This document shows positions 1 to 12,875 of a DNA stretch of 64,000 nt, piece by piece. The first letter of the stretch is position 1; the number at the start of each line of letters is the position of its first letter. A program made the translations under genes and the position numbers. A model generated the notes under the pieces. The model made no database searches. It saw nothing but the letters and a program-made list of their open reading frames with translations, and had not been told where the DNA came from. The stretch comes from Cercis canadensis (Eukaryota; Streptophyta; Magnoliopsida; Fabales; Fabaceae). The stretch spans positions 60,900 through 124,899 of the forward strand of contig QAOA01001066.1 in assembly GCA_003255065.1 (NCBI GenBank), given 5' to 3'.

Positions 1-54
<54 letters not shown>
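1..54. repeat. (AT)n microsatellite
   Basis: An almost uninterrupted AT dinucleotide run occupies the left edge of the window. It is simple sequence and its true length is unknown because the window begins inside it. Confidence 0.95.
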
Positions 55-55
<1 letters not shown>

Positions 56-301
56 CACTCTTTAGAGTAAGTTTTAGAAAGTGAAAATTATTTTATATTT
101 TTATTTCCCCCTCTATTTTCTATTTTCCCAATTGCTATAACCTCGACCAAGCACTTATAAAGAAGTCACATGAGTAGGTAGGTTTTGTATCACATTATAG
201 TTTTCTTCTATTAAGATAAAACTTACTCTCTTTTTTTCACTTTTTATATTAAGTTTTAGAAAGTGAAAATTATTTTTTATTTTTATTTCCCCCCTATTTT
301 T

Positions 302-737
302 GGATCAAAGACTTGTAGTTTTGAATATTAATTCCACAAGTACTGTACTTTTGGAATTATTTCCTTCAATATGATAATTTTTCTTTTTTTAATAATTTCT
401 CTATTTTGAAAAAGTAAGAGAGAAGGAGTGGACAATGTAGTGTCGACATTTCATGAACCAGTATCTATAGCAGGTGGGCCACGGCAATGCAATGATGTCA
501 TTTCATTTTACGTTTTATAACTAGTGGCGCCACTAGTTATAAGACGTAAAATGAAATGGCATCATCAATTGAAGCTGCAATACTCAATTTTGTAACACTG
601 ATAGAACCTATTGCTTCTCTCTCTCACAGAAGAAATATTAAAAAAAAAGAAAATTTTCCATAATAAAGGAAATAGTTTGAAAACTGCTATAGTAATAGAA
701 TTATGTTTAAAAATTACAATATTGAAGTCTTTGATCC
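302..737. mobile_element. inverted-repeat (MITE-like) element
   Basis: The element has perfect 13-bp termini, GGATCAAAGACTT at the left and its reverse complement at the right. Imperfect inverted homology continues inside. It holds a long palindrome (492-565) centred on GGCGCC and a GTCGACATTTCA block. No ORF encodes a transposase. A diverged relative lies at about 11900-12230, sharing the TTTTGAAT..TAATTTCA, TGTAGT.TCGACATTT and GGAATTATGTTT.AAAATTAC blocks. The superfamily cannot be decided because the T-rich target makes the target-site duplication ambiguous. Confidence 0.7.
492..565. repeat. 74-bp near-perfect palindrome
   Basis: Two 37-base arms meet at GGCGCC with about two mismatches, both of G-T type. 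As RNA it would form an almost uninterrupted hairpin. It sits in the middle of the 302-737 element. Confidence 0.9.
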
Positions 738-845
738 CTTTTCTGTTTTCCCAATTTCTATAACTTCGACCTATTAATTAAGAAGTCGCATGAGAATGGG
801 TAGGTTTTGAATCACGTTTTTTGGTAGGTTATTGCTTTCTTCTAC

Positions 846-2541
846 TGAAAACCAGACATTAAGCCGTCAGAAAGAATGACAAAAATCAACCATTCTGGTC
901 AGAGAGTCCATATGTACGTGTGTGTGTGTGTAATTTGAACATTCTGGTCAAATTATATTTAGAGGACTTTTTTTTTTTTTAATTGGATATTTAGAAGACT
1001 TTAGCATTTATATGTTTGTGTTAATTTTGTCATGGAAGTGGAGAACATTATTATGTAAATGCGCTGTTTAAAATGTAATATTAAGTTGTTAGTTTTTTTT
1101 TTTTTTCTAAGTTGGTAACATCCACCAGAAATTTGATATTTATTCAAAAATACTTATCTTTAAAACTTCTTAATTTTTTTTTCAAATATTGAGACTCGAA
1201 AATAATTATTTCATTAGTTTATCACTCATTTTCTATGTAATATGTTCCAAAATTTTATTTATGGAGTAATTATCAATTTGTAAATTACTTAATTTCAACT
1301 CACTTGGGACTTTAGTTGTTTCTCTCATGGCTCACTTGATATTATTATTTATTTATTAAATATGATTCAGTTAGCAAATTAAGTTTTATATGAGATAAAT
1401 TCTGAGGTAATGTTAGAAATTCAAATTCTACTTAAAATTAACCTCACACTAAAAATATACCACTTCTAAAAAATTAAAAAACTTGATAATATTATTTATT
1501 TTTAGTCTAGAAATTACACAACAACAAAAATAGAGTATTCTCACCCAAAATTATACTTCACTCGCTCCTAATGCAATTTAAACTGAGTTCCACTTCTATT
1601 AATATTATTATTGTCCACTTCTCTCCTAGCGCTGCTTTCACCAACCTTCCAATTCATTGGTTGGTAAGTGTCACAGAGTCATTACCACATGGCTTCTTAG
1701 TTTTACCTACAAATCTACAATACGTACCTTTATTTATTTTTTGGTTTTTGTTAAATAAGAAGAAACAGAAAGATTATCTGTTTCTTATGCCTGATTTTGA
1801 ATATCAAGGATATAATTTTTTGGAAGTACATTATTCTAATAAAAATCCAACTTTCCCTTCCCAGCTCCCAAACTTTGGGTATGAAAATGGAATAGAAAAT
1901 TGTCAAATTTAAGAAACAGTGTCACGAGGATCACGACGGAGTTAAAAATACTGTGACAAACGCAAATTGCCCGAGTGCGTATTGCGGTCTCTCTGCTGCC
2001 TCAAAATCGTGTTTGGTTGCCCAATCCAGTAATTTTGATTAGATTCTGCTTCGATTCTTCTACGGTCTGTTTTCTCGGCTGCTGATTTCGCTGATTGGAT
2101 TAAGTAGTTGAAGGGAATTGTTCATGTGAACGCCTTTCTAACGTAATTGTATTTGTTCTACCTAGAATAAGAGGTGAGATTTGAAATTTCAGATTTTTGT
2201 TTCTCTTCCACTTTCTCAGCATAGAAACGGGGCAAATCATTTAAAAATGTGATTTAGCATTATGGAATCTCTTATATACATACAAAATATGTATGTACGT
2301 ATACATGGGTATATGTTTCATCTTGGAATTACTTCATCTCTTAATATTTTTGTTTTATTAGCTTTTATTTATAAATCTGGATTAGTTTATCCAGGACTGA
2401 ACTATAAATCGATAATTGAAGGAAACTCTGTGTTAACAGCTAAATTTTGCTGGAACCATTACTGGGTTTGGTTCTACATATACAAATTTACCAGAGGATT
2501 GATCGGGTTATTGGCGAAGTCAGCTGTTTCGAGGTTAAGCC
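846..2541. other. intergenic and 5' leader of shikimate kinase
   Basis: AT-rich sequence with poly-T runs and a short (TG)n near 919-933. The part from about 1980 becomes less AT-rich and probably contains the promoter and leader of the shikimate kinase gene. I see no convincing separate gene. Confidence 0.5.
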
Positions 2542-5500
2542 ATGGATGCTAAAGTTGCTCATACGTTGCAATTCTCACCCTTGATTTCCAAGAAGCTTGG
2601 TAGGAAACCCAGTGGTTCAGTGAGATTGTCTCGAGGTTTTAGGGAGCCACAGAAGCTTCAGGGTTTTGTTTCGGCTAACTTTGAGCCTGCAAGACCTTCA
2701 TCCAATCGCCGCCGGACTGCCCAATTGATGGTTGCTTGTTCGTATAATAATTATCCAGGTTTCTATAGAAACTACTATGCTTTAACAGTACCAACTATTT
2801 TTGGCCATAATTTTTTTTTTTGGTTTGTACTTATGTCTGATTTATAACTTCAATTTAGCGGCGAAACCAAGGTCCTGGTTTCAAAAAGGGGGCTTAATTG
2901 TAAGCTTGTTCTTCTAACTTTCATTTTTCCCCTTCAAGTAAAAGAATGAAATTTCGTACTGGAAGGCACAGTTAATTTGAACTACCGGTATTGCAAACAA
3001 AAAAGTAGAGAGATTTACAAGAAGAAAGTACAATGAACAATACTTGAAAATTGTCAACGAATTAAGATGAAAGTACTATTCCATAACCATAGGAAAATTG
3101 CAAATATGCATCAAGCTTACGTTTGCATTAGTCATTTTATTTCATTCATTATTTTCTCCTATGAATCATATACTTAAAGATTGGTTTTAGTTTTTGCTTA
3201 AGATTTTTGCAAGGGCTATATATCAAACTGTTCCTCAAAAGTGTTGCTTTGATCACAAAAGTTTTATTTGTCATCAAAGCTTTATATTTCTAAGTTTTGT
3301 CAAACCTTCTTCAAATAAGTTGTTTTGGAAGTCAGATCTCTTCTTATAAGACTTATTTGAAATTTTTGGTTCAGATATTTGAGACTAATATATGATGGAA
3401 TATTGTGATCAAATCATATGTTATCATCTATATGGAAGGAAAAAGTCTAATTTAATTGGATGTATTTGCTTTGCTTATATGATATACTGTTTGGAATTGA
3501 TCTTGTCCAAAGTCTGAGACGGGCTTCTGTCAAGGTCTACCAGGTAAAGACAAATCGCTCAATTGTAAATTCTTAATTCTTAACAGTCTGCAACTTCAAT
3601 TACATCCCCCTCTAATCACATGGATATGCCTGCATGAGATCTAGTTTGTTGTCAACTATAATAAGTACTGGTTGTTTGAGCATTAACAGTTTATTTCAAA
3701 TGTCACTTTTGTAGCTTCAATTTTGGAATCTGGAAGTTTTCAGGCTCCCCTTGATGAAGATTTGATTCTAAGGGTAAAGCATGGTGCCTTTTGTTATCTT
3801 CAATTTGATTATGCCCATTTAGTCCAGTAATGCTGTACCCTTCTTTTCTGTGTACTATTATAGTATATTAAGGCTTCAAGAAATAGTAATCTGAGCTCAG
3901 TTTGTTATTTCTCTAAGTAGCTATATGCCATTATCTTACATGAAGTCAATAAAATTGCAGAAAAAATCACAAGAGATCGAGCCATATTTAAATGGACGCT
4001 GTATATATCTTGTTGGTTAGTTTCTTTGTCAAAGTTCTTGTGCTTGCTTGGTATACATTGTAAGTATAGTTGCTTTTGTACTCAAAATATCTTGAATTTG
4101 ACATGCAGGAATGATGGGCTCTGGGAAGACAACTGTGGGGAAGATTTTGTCGCAAGTGCTTGGTTATTCCTTTTGTGATAGGTTCGCATGGTGATTGGTT
4201 GTTATTTGCTTAAAATATTTTTCAAGGCAAGAAATATCATACATTAGTTAGATTCCCTGCACACTAAGAGAGAAATAATGAAGTTTGGCTATGAACCAGT
4301 ACTATTATTTACACTGTCATTACTTCACTATATTCTCTATTTATTCTATGCTTCAACTGGTCATGATATTTAATTGATATTAAATGAATCTAAGATGATG
4401 CAAAAAATGTATAATTGTATCTTATAGATGTAAATGGGGTCTCAATTAGCCCGAGGAATATGGTCAACTTCAGTGTATAAGATGTCTGGTTGAGATTGTT
4501 GTTCAGAGTATACATTTTTTTCTGTCACAAATCAAATGATTTATTTGATGGGCCTATTGAATTTGCTGCTGAATCTTTCTACATTTGTTGTGCTCCTGGG
4601 TTCTTCAGTGACGCATTGGTGGAGGAGGAAGTTGGTGGAACTTCTGTAACTGATATATTCAAGCACTATGGAGAGGGTTTCTTTCGTGATAAGGAGGTCA
4701 GTTAGGAAGCAGTATTTTTCCAGTTTTTGTGTATCTTAGTCTTTGGAGAATTTTCTTTTTTACTGTTGGGTTTTTAGATTGTCCTACTCCTCTAATCACA
4801 TCTAACCTACTTGTTTTCATCTATGTGAATTTCTCTGCTCCCAAATCTTTATCTTTATATCATAAGCAGTAGAAGGGTGCTGGTAAATAAGTGTGTCCTA
4901 AAATACCAAATAATGATGGTATCTCAGTAGTGTCTTGTCTAGGGTTGTTTAGAACTTTTGAAGCAATTTGAAAGCAAATACAGCTAATCTTTCCTCCGTA
5001 ATTCTTTTATTGTATTTAACATTTAATTTTCAAAATCATTATTTTACCATTTCAGACTGAGGTATTGAGGAAGCTTTCACTGATGCGTACACTTGTAATT
5101 TCTACTGGCGGAGGTGCAGTTGTGAGGCCTCTCAATTGGTATAAAATCAACATACTGATGAGAGAAGTTTTCCCTTCACCTTTTACAGTTTATTCTCTTC
5201 CCAATTTGGTCTGTACATGTACTTTGTATTTGGAATGTCAGGAAATATATGCACAAGGGGATCAGTGTTTGGTTGGATGTACCTGTAGAAGCGTTGGCTC
5301 AGAGAATTGCAACTGTAGGAACTAATTCTCGCCCACTTTTACATTACGAAGCAGGAGATGAATACACACGGGTAATGAGTCTTTTACTATGAGCAATATC
5401 ATAATGAGTAAGATGCTAACAGGGATCAAGTTATACTAGGAATTAGGATCAAAATTATGTTTCCACTAAATCATTTGACCCTTTGGAATTCACCTGCAGA

Positions 5501-6168
5501 CTTTCATGCGTTTGTCTGCTCTTTTTGAGGAGAGAAGTGAAGCATATGCCAATGCCAATGCCAGGGTATCCCTAGAAAGTACGACTATGAACCTCTTTTT
5601 ACTTCTTTTTTATAGATAAAAATTATGGTTCTGTCAATCTGTGGGAAGACAACAGAAAGGGACTTGCTGTTTATTTAGACAACCTTTTAGGTGTGACATC
5701 TGCAGCTCCAATTCTTGTGTTCTTGATGGTCTTGATTAGTCTTGCAAGATTGTCCAATGTTACAGCATGAATATTCGTTACTTCAATAATCCCCTCCCAA
5801 ACAATCTTGTGTGAAGTTCAACACGCATTATTCCTTCGTGATGTATGCTTCCTAAATGATAATGAGGAATATGCAATCTCTGATGCTGTCATATTATTTT
5901 GTGCAGATATAGCTGCAAAAATGGGTGGTAGAGACCTGTCAGATTTGTCCCCAACTGCTATTGCCATTGAGGTCTCTCTCTCTGTGTCCCTTCCCAACTC
6001 CATTCCAGTTTGTTAGCTCTTAGCCAATTGAAATATTCCTGTGCACTAAAGTTGAATCTACATTTTGTATCATTGATGCTTATCTAATTTGTCCACATGT
6101 ATTATCAGGCGCTGGAACAAATTGACGGCTTTTTGAAGGACGAACATGGCCTTTATGCAGGAATCTAG
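2542..6168 (+). CDS. SK: shikimate kinase, chloroplastic
   Basis: Shikimate kinase phosphorylates shikimate at O3 with ATP in the plastid, the fifth step of the shikimate pathway to aromatic amino acids. I read ten exons: 2542-2758, 3715-3773, 3961-4015, 4109-4181, 4609-4696, 5056-5138, 5242-5371, 5500-5578, 5907-5971 and 6109-6168. They sum to 909 nt (302 aa), close to Arabidopsis SK1. The N-terminal ~70 residues are Ser/Arg-rich with few acidic residues, as in a transit peptide. The P-loop GMMGSGKT is residues 111-118, DSD is 134-136 (Mg/shikimate side), and the GGGA loop is 182-185. The lid segment around [12 protein letters not shown], then the [13 protein letters not shown] helix, follow. 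The start is the first ATG in frame with the transit peptide. No defect is seen, so it should be a functional enzyme. Confidence 0.95.
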
Positions 6169-6834
6169 TACAAAATTGGACATCAGCTTTTTGAGATTCT
6201 GTATAATTTTCTTTCATATTGCAATAAGAGTCATGATATGGACTAATGCGTCGTGGCACAGATTATGCCTAATTTGTGTCAGCATTGACCGACATGCAAA
6301 AGCATCGGTTTTGTTTGTTGTTCAAGTTAAGTTGTATATACAGTGACAGATGTGATGCTTGTTTGTAATCCGAGTTCAGTTGGATGTTACTCTATGTATG
6401 CCTTAATGTAATGAGTCTTTCATTCTGTAAAGAGACCCACCCTAACTCATTTTCAGTTTTACTTTTTCTTCCAAGATTTACATATTGATCTCCCAAGTTT
6501 ACATATTGGTACGTTGATATGCATCTTGAATGTTTATGTTAACGAGATGTCTCATTCTCGGATATGTATCTTAAAATTTCAACAACATAACACCATGCCT
6601 TCTTTTTATTCTTGTTATTGGAATCTGAAATACATAACACTTGAGGTATCCCTTTATGTAACCACCTATGCCAATATCTTAATTTGAGATTGCCAAATTG
6701 AAATGCTCACTATTCAGAAACTGAAAGGTTCGTTTGAAATCAAGGACTGCATGATATGTAACATTATTCTCAAGATTATTTGCTAACTCCTCCAATTAGC
6801 TCAAGTCTCCAACCTCAATTATCGTCATCACCGT
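6169..6834. other. shikimate kinase 3'UTR and intergenic DNA
   Basis: The first 250-300 bases after the stop codon probably form the 3'UTR. The remainder is AT-rich with no supported gene. Confidence 0.5.
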
Positions 6835-6840
6835 TGGCAA

Positions 6841-7000
6841 AGCACTATTTGTCAGGATTGGTATAGTGCGGGAGTTCCACCAAATTCCAGCAAATGTCAT
6901 CCTTCGTCACTGCTGGCCAAGCATTATTGTTCAAGGTTAGTAGCGCAGAAGTTGCAGCCAAGCATTGTTGTTCAGGGTTAGTATAGCGCAGATGTTGCAG
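6841..7000. repeat. degenerate ~43-bp tandem repeat
   Basis: Two clear copies of a unit beginning CCAAGCATT.TTGTTCA.GG and ending GCGCAGA.GTTGCAG lie at about 6914-6999. A more diverged copy starts near 6841. An ORF on the minus strand crosses them only because the unit keeps frame; it resembles no known protein. Confidence 0.6.
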
Positions 7001-7330
7001 CAGATGTTCCTTAGCCTGTTTGTGTTTGAAACACTGATGAGGACCGGCCCAAAAGGCCGGGTTGGACTCCAAGCCCACTATTCAGTCAACAAGGTGCTGC
7101 ACCTTTAGTATGGACAAGGCGCCACCAACTCAACTCCACAACTACTATAAATATGTAGACAATGTAGTCTAAAAGGTAACTTGTTGGTTAGAACTATACT
7201 TAGATTGGATTACTTATCTTATCACTCATACTAACTTAAGCATCGGAGAATTATCCTTGGCTCACTGTCGAGCTTAACTTCTTGCAAGTACATCTAGTTC
7301 GAACATTTCTTGTATCAACAAACACCAAGA
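7000..7330 (+). mobile_element. LTR fragment, probably Ty3/gypsy
   Basis: A short TATAAATA box (about 7145) is followed by the block AACTTAAGCATCGGAG, which I know as a recurring feature of plant Ty3/gypsy LTR transcripts. The fragment ends near CTTGTATCAACA. No primer-binding site, gag or pol follows, so this is a solo LTR or a remnant. The 5' limit is uncertain. Confidence 0.5.
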
Positions 7331-8647
7331 TTTTTAAAATTAAATTCATTCGCAAATTATTTGTTTTACAAAACTTATTTAAGATCATATTAGTTTAACA
7401 ATTCAATTATTTTATTATATAATATTTAATGATTTATAAATCTCATTATTTATAAATAATTTATTTTTAAATAAAATTATTTCTATGTTAAAATGCGCAG
7501 TTCCTAAGACACGTTGACTCGGTCAAGGTGCCCATGCACCCCTATTTTGAAGGAGACAATCGCCAACCGTTGATAGTCAAAGATTTCTTTTTTATTCTTT
7601 TGAGTTTGAGGTTATCTTATGATATCCAAAACGACAGGTCATATTGAATTCATTGCCAAAACGGAAGTTCGTACTGAATTCATAGAATGGATCAATGTGG
7701 CAAGTACCAAACCAAAAGGGAGATCAGTTTGCCTTTATAACCATCCCACATTTTCATAATCAGCCATGTGACATCGGAATCTCCATTCATTGTAGCTTTT
7801 CGTTATAAATAGGATTTTTCCATAAGGGAATAGCAAACTTGATCTAAAAATTGTCAAGGTGTTCTCACACCAACTTTTATGCCCGAACAAGGTAGCGACA
7901 ATTCTTGTTCCTAATGTCAACGAATTTCATTCAATACCGGCGGACAACCAAATGACATATAAATAAAACAAAACATAAACGATATTACTTTCAAATTACA
8001 AGATACAAATCATCCACTGCACAGTGGCATGTGTTCCATAATCCGTATGTCAACCAAAAAATCATTCACAAATTGGCATCGATGAATTGGACCCTTTGCG
8101 ACTTACATCATCATCACCTATATACAAAGTACAAATGCAAGAAAGGAAGAAACGACAACTAGGGAGTGCTAACCATATGAGCCAACTATACAGTTGTATA
8201 AATACACCACTCTTTGAGCACCTCATGTTTATTCAGACTTTTTTCAGGTCATATGGTTATTCAGACATTATGGTTCTGTAAATGTCACCTGATTGAACCC
8301 GAAAGGAAGGTTGTAAGATCAAGTTGCAGCAATGTAATGTAAAACATGAAAGATGAAACTCCTTACTTACTACTTCTTCAGGATCTCATTCCTGCAATAT
8401 ATTTTCAGAGAGTAACAAGGCATCTGCAATGAGGTAGAAAGTAGAAAGGTTTTAATTTTTTAACACACAAGTAATGACAATCAGGATTAATAGAAAGAGT
8501 TCCAAGAGAATAATATGTACCATCTGCTAAAGCAAATTCTCAATCTCAACAACTAACCCAATCATGAGTCAAACCCAACCCAGAAGGTTTTCTACGTGAA
8601 GCTATTATCTTAATTTTCCCTGTGACTAAAATTATACAGAATGAAAC
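7331..8647. other. intergenic, no gene supported
   Basis: AT-rich sequence with short ORFs on both strands that lack splice context or family resemblance. Nothing further is recognised. Confidence 0.5.
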
Positions 8648-8650
8648 TAA

Positions 8651-8921
8651 TGGGGTGCTTGGTATGCCGTAATCTCATATTCCATGTAATATTAGATTAT
8701 ATTGTTGAATTATGGTGTTTGGCATGCTAGTATTAGATTACACCATGTAATTCAATACTACCTGAGGGATGTAAGCTTGCATGGAATGTAAGATTACTAC
8801 TATTGTCATGCCATGGAATGTAAAATTACTCTCAATTGTCATACCAAACAAAGGGATCTTAAATATCCCTTAATTCAAGTTTACCACGGAATCAAAGATT
8901 ATGTCAATACCAAACACCTCC
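8651..8921. mobile_element. Tourist/PIF-Harbinger-like MITE
   Basis: A 271-bp element with about 14-bp imperfect terminal repeats (TGGGGTGCTTGGTA at the left; the right end reads GGAGGTGTTTGGTA on the opposite strand). It is flanked on both sides by TAA (8648-8650 and 8922-8924), the target preference of PIF/Harbinger elements. It is non-coding. Confidence 0.65.
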
Positions 8922-9400
8922 TAAACAGAACCTCGTTCTTTATCCATTATTCTCATTCTGGTCATCCTTGTAACTATTTTCCTTAGTTGCTTTTGACTCA
9001 ATCAGCAACATGATTGTGGGAGAGTAAGGCTTTTGCTGCCCTGGTTAAATCTACTCCATACTGAACCCATCGCCATACATTGATAATGGCAAATTAGTAT
9101 ACAAGAAACGAGAATAACCAAAGCACTAGGATTTAGTACGACTATTTTATACCAAGTCTACATTTGTCATCACCATTTTTTAGCCAACACAGAACAGAAA
9201 TTCAATATTAAACGAAGCAGAAGTAAACAGTCGAGTCACAAGCCTTCAGAGTTCATATAGAAACTCCACGAGAATATTGGCATACCAATTACCGAGTAAA
9301 CAATAAAATAAAATTAAGAATTTAAAGTTGTGAAGAAGACAAGAATTGAAAGCAAGGATATCATACCTCATTACTAGCCAAGAGTCCATGACCAACAACA

Positions 9401-10510
9401 TCACAATGCAACTGCTGAACAATGCACAATTGACGACCCTTTTGGGACCGAAAGAACTTTATCGGACCAACCAATTTTGCCAAATAATTCCGCATCCTCA
9501 TTCTTGTTCACCAAAATTTCAGCACACCAAATTTCAATTTCTTTGCCACCCCCTTTACCTTCCCAAACCACAAGCAAATTTCCGCCAACATTAGCCATAG
9601 TCGCCCCGCAAAGAAACCTGGGCAAAACCTTGTCCAAGCCCTTCAATTCCTTCCACAAGCCTTGTTTCACATCAAATCCCTTGATATGCCCCAAGTAATC
9701 ATAGCAATACAAAACCCCATTGACCACACATGCCCTCCCTCTCCATCCCATATCAAGGTCACTCCCAACGCTCTCCCATACCCTATTCCGGGTATCATAA
9801 GCGACCCCACCCCTGTCCGCCATAGCATAAACTTTATCGTCCACGACTGCGCTTGCGTGCATCCATTTCTCGCGTACCTCTACTGGGCTGGGTACAGTAT
9901 CCCACCTACCAATGGCCGGGTCCAGTACCTCCGCCCAATTGGTCGACCTAGCCCATGTATCGGCCACGCAGCCGCCCATCACATAAATCTTGCCGTCAAT
10001 CACACCGGCTGCGGCGAATTCCCGCCCAACGCGCATGGTGGGCCCCGGTTGCCACTTGTTAAAGCGGCAGTCTAGGACCCACACGTGTGAGGAAGGGACG
10101 TCGTTGATGGAACCTCCGATTACATAGATCATGGGGCCAAGGACAGCGTAGGCAGAGCCAACTGAAGGGGAGGGAATGGGTGGAACAGGTACAAGGAGAT
10201 TTGGGTTAGTCGAATTGAGACGGTTCTGATAGAGTGTGAACCAGAGGAGGGAGGAGCCATGTGAACGGAGAGTAAGATAAAGGACATTTTGGGTGCATTG
10301 AAGCAGAGAGCGAGCATTAAAGAAGAGAGGGGTAGAGAGTACGGAGCGGATGGATTTGGAAACCAGGGAAAGAGTAGGGTGTTGGGAACGCGGAAGACGA
10401 GCTAAGCAGTTCAAAGCGACGTCGTCTGGGAGGGAGGGGATGAGGTTGAGCGCCGGTGGTTCCGGATGCGACGTGCAGGTGGAGGAAGCAGAAGAGGAGG
10501 AAGACAGCAT
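9401..10510 (-). CDS. SKIP6: F-box/kelch-repeat protein, SKIP6-like
   Basis: Single-exon gene of 369 aa. It starts at the ATG at 10510; a longer in-frame reading begins at a TTG and is not used. A Ser-rich N-terminus is followed by an F-box at about residues 24-70 ([20 protein letters not shown], then LVSKS.RS). Kelch repeats follow at about 118-270, with the GG doublets in YVIGG and YVMGG and tryptophans in the expected places. F-box proteins bind SKP1 and recruit substrates to SCF ubiquitin ligases; Arabidopsis SKIP6 was found as an SKP1 interactor. The substrate is unknown. It converges with shikimate kinase, and the same pair of gene types is adjacent in Arabidopsis, which supports SKIP6 over other kelch F-box genes. 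Confidence 0.88.
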   Translation of the reverse strand: MLSSSSSASSTCTSHPEPPALNLIPSLPDDVALNCLARLPRSQHPTLSLVSKSIRSVLSTPLFFNARSLLQCTQNVLYLTLRSHGSSLLWFTLYQNRLNSTNPNLLVPVPPIPSPSVGSAYAVLGPMIYVIGGSINDVPSSHVWVLDCRFNKWQPGPTMRVGREFAAAGVIDGKIYVMGGCVADTWARSTNWAEVLDPAIGRWDTVPSPVEVREKWMHASAVVDDKVYAMADRGGVAYDTRNRVWESVGSDLDMGWRGRACVVNGVLYCYDYLGHIKGFDVKQGLWKELKGLDKVLPRFLCGATMANVGGNLLVVWEGKGGGKEIEIWCAEILVNKNEDAELFGKIGWSDKVLSVPKGSSIVHCSAVAL

Positions 10511-11899
10511 GGTTACATTGCTGGGTGCGTGTGACAACTGAATAAGGAGTGTGTACAATCAATTGTTGTCTGATCTGATCCTCAGTGGCAGCTGTAGTTG
10601 GACTTTTTTTTTTTTTTTTTGCTGAAAGGTAGTGGTAGTTGGACTATATATAAATTTGGAGCATTCAATTTGAAGTTAATGTATTGGGCTTGAGCTATAC
10701 GCTCAACTCGTTGGGCCTATACCGTGTCATTGACCTAATTGTCCTGTCAGGACCGAAACAAAAGAAAAACTGTCAATAAAGTAATTGGGTTGGGCTTATA
10801 ATGCTGCGCCTAGTTAATTACGTTTGTACCAAGCATTTCATGCTTATGAGTTATGATGCTTTAAGACCAATAAATAAATTGATTATCCTTAATTCACTTA
10901 TTACTGTGCAGTTAATACACTCTAGATCCCATCTCGTCCATCTGTCTGACCTTCAGCTCAGTTAAGATATCGTCACTAACCAAAACAAATCCATATGCCA
11001 TCAACGATACCTGAAGCTTTTTGCTCCCCTTCTTCAAATGAAATCATATGTTGTTTATTTATTGCGTTAATCTTTTGCTTTCAATGGAAGATGCATAACA
11101 TTCAAGGCAGGTCTGTGACTGTGAGAGAGATAGTCTGAGGGTGACAACTCATGGTGTTCAACTGTGATCGCCAATAGCTATTGCAAAAATAACTGAGAAG
11201 AAAAGCATCCGCGTACGGTTTAGGTTCACTTTACCAGTTTACCGTTATTACATATTACATTGAATAACCTAAGCAAATAGATCAAATCTGATTAATTCTA
11301 TGGTCTTAAACTATTATCTTGCCAAATACAATAAAACGAATATGGGTTTTTGCAGAGCGGAACAGCTGCAAAAAGTTTGTCGATTATTTTTTTTATTAAA
11401 TAGATATATTAAATTTTTTTTAATTGGAGATATAAAAAGTAATCCAACGTAAAACCTTAATAATTTCAAAAGATCTTTATGAAAAATATTTTTTGGGAGA
11501 TTAAATAGGATGTATTATAACATCTCAGGTTAGGTAAATAGTAATTTTACATTCATGTAATTTTTATAATATTTTTATGCCAAGAAACATTTAAAAAATT
11601 AAAGTCTTAGATTTGAATCCATTACCTTATATTCTCAGCTATATAAAACTTACATCTATATATCTAATAACAAAAAAAAAAAAAAACTTGACAATATCTA
11701 AATCTAATTAAATGCACAAATTTAAATTAGACCCAAATTTAAATATATTTTAATTTTTATTTACATATATTAAATTATAGTTAGGAAAATGACATGTAAT
11801 AATAATCGGAAGAAATGTGAAAAGAATTAAGAATATATCAACGTGCTGAAATTTGGAGAAAAAAAAATTAGAAACAAAAATGTGGTTTGGCAATAGTTC

Positions 11900-12230
11900 A
11901 TTTAGGAAAAATAGGGATCAAATACTTTAATATTATAGTTTTGAATCTTAATTTCATAACTACAAAACTTTTGAAACTATTTTTTCTATTACAATAACTT
12001 TTTTTTTTATAATAATTTCGGAATGGATAATGTAGTATCGACATTTGAAATGTCGACACGTGAAGAGTGTCGACATTAAACAATGTCTGCCATAAAAGTA
12101 AATTGTCATGATAGAAAAAATGTTAAAAAAATAAAAACAACCTTATTGAAGAAAATTGTTTGAGAATTGCGGTATTGGTGGAATTATGTTTCAAAATTAC
12201 GATATTCAATTACTTCATCCCAAAAATAGA
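11900..12230. mobile_element. diverged copy of the 302-737 element
   Basis: It shares ordered blocks with 302-737: TTTTGAATCTTAATTTCATA, TAATAATTTC, TGTAGTATCGACATTT, then GGAATTATGTTTCAAAATTAC. It also has its own small palindrome around AATGTCGACACGTG..GTGTCGACATT. The ends are not clear. Confidence 0.5.
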
Positions 12231-12875
12231 GCAAATAACGTACCAATCATTTTGAGTCTTTTGACAAACATAGCACCTTTCTTATGTTATTAACTAATTA
12301 TAATGAGAAATATGTGTATTCGGGCAGTAATATTCCCACAGAAAAAGGTGTAGAAGCTACGCAAAAAGTATGAGACTCATATAAGTACACATTTATGTAT
12401 TATAGTAATATTATATTACTCTGAAAATACATAAAAATTTTCATATCAAAAGAGCTTTATACACAAGACTGGGAAAGGACACTTTGCTTGCTCCCTCATA
12501 AGGAGAGGAGAGTTAGGCAACACGAATTTCCTGTGTGCGATCACACAATATTATTGTGAGTCAGCAATTCATATCTCTTGTGTGAGTTGAGCATCGAGAT
12601 GCGCGCCTACTTGATGAAATACTGAAATGTCTACAACTGATTTTGAATAGATTTGTGAACCGTCCGTTGCTTTGCGTCGTCAACTTTTGTGGCCTCGTAC
12701 TCATATAACCGGAAAGCCAGCGCTAATCAATCCTAATTAAGTATTACCAATGTCCATGACACTAACGCTTTCCAAAAACGATAGTAACGGTAAAAAAATA
12801 CGATTATAATGATGAATACTAGTACAAACTGGGGGAGCTGGTATAATTCATAAGACAATTGGGCACACTTACCTC

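Larger units (their letters stand above)
54..845. repeat. short tandem duplication, second copy split by an insertion
   Basis: A unit of about 165-185 bp occurs twice. It runs from a TAAGTTTTAGAAAGTGAAAA block through TTTTCCCAATT.CTATAAC and AAGAAGTC.CATGAG to GGTTTTG.ATCAC. Copy 1 (about 54-215) is continuous. Copy 2 (about 236-301 plus 738-845) is interrupted exactly at the inverted-repeat element annotated at 302-737. Copy 1 therefore acts as a natural empty site. Nothing coding is seen. Confidence 0.75.
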
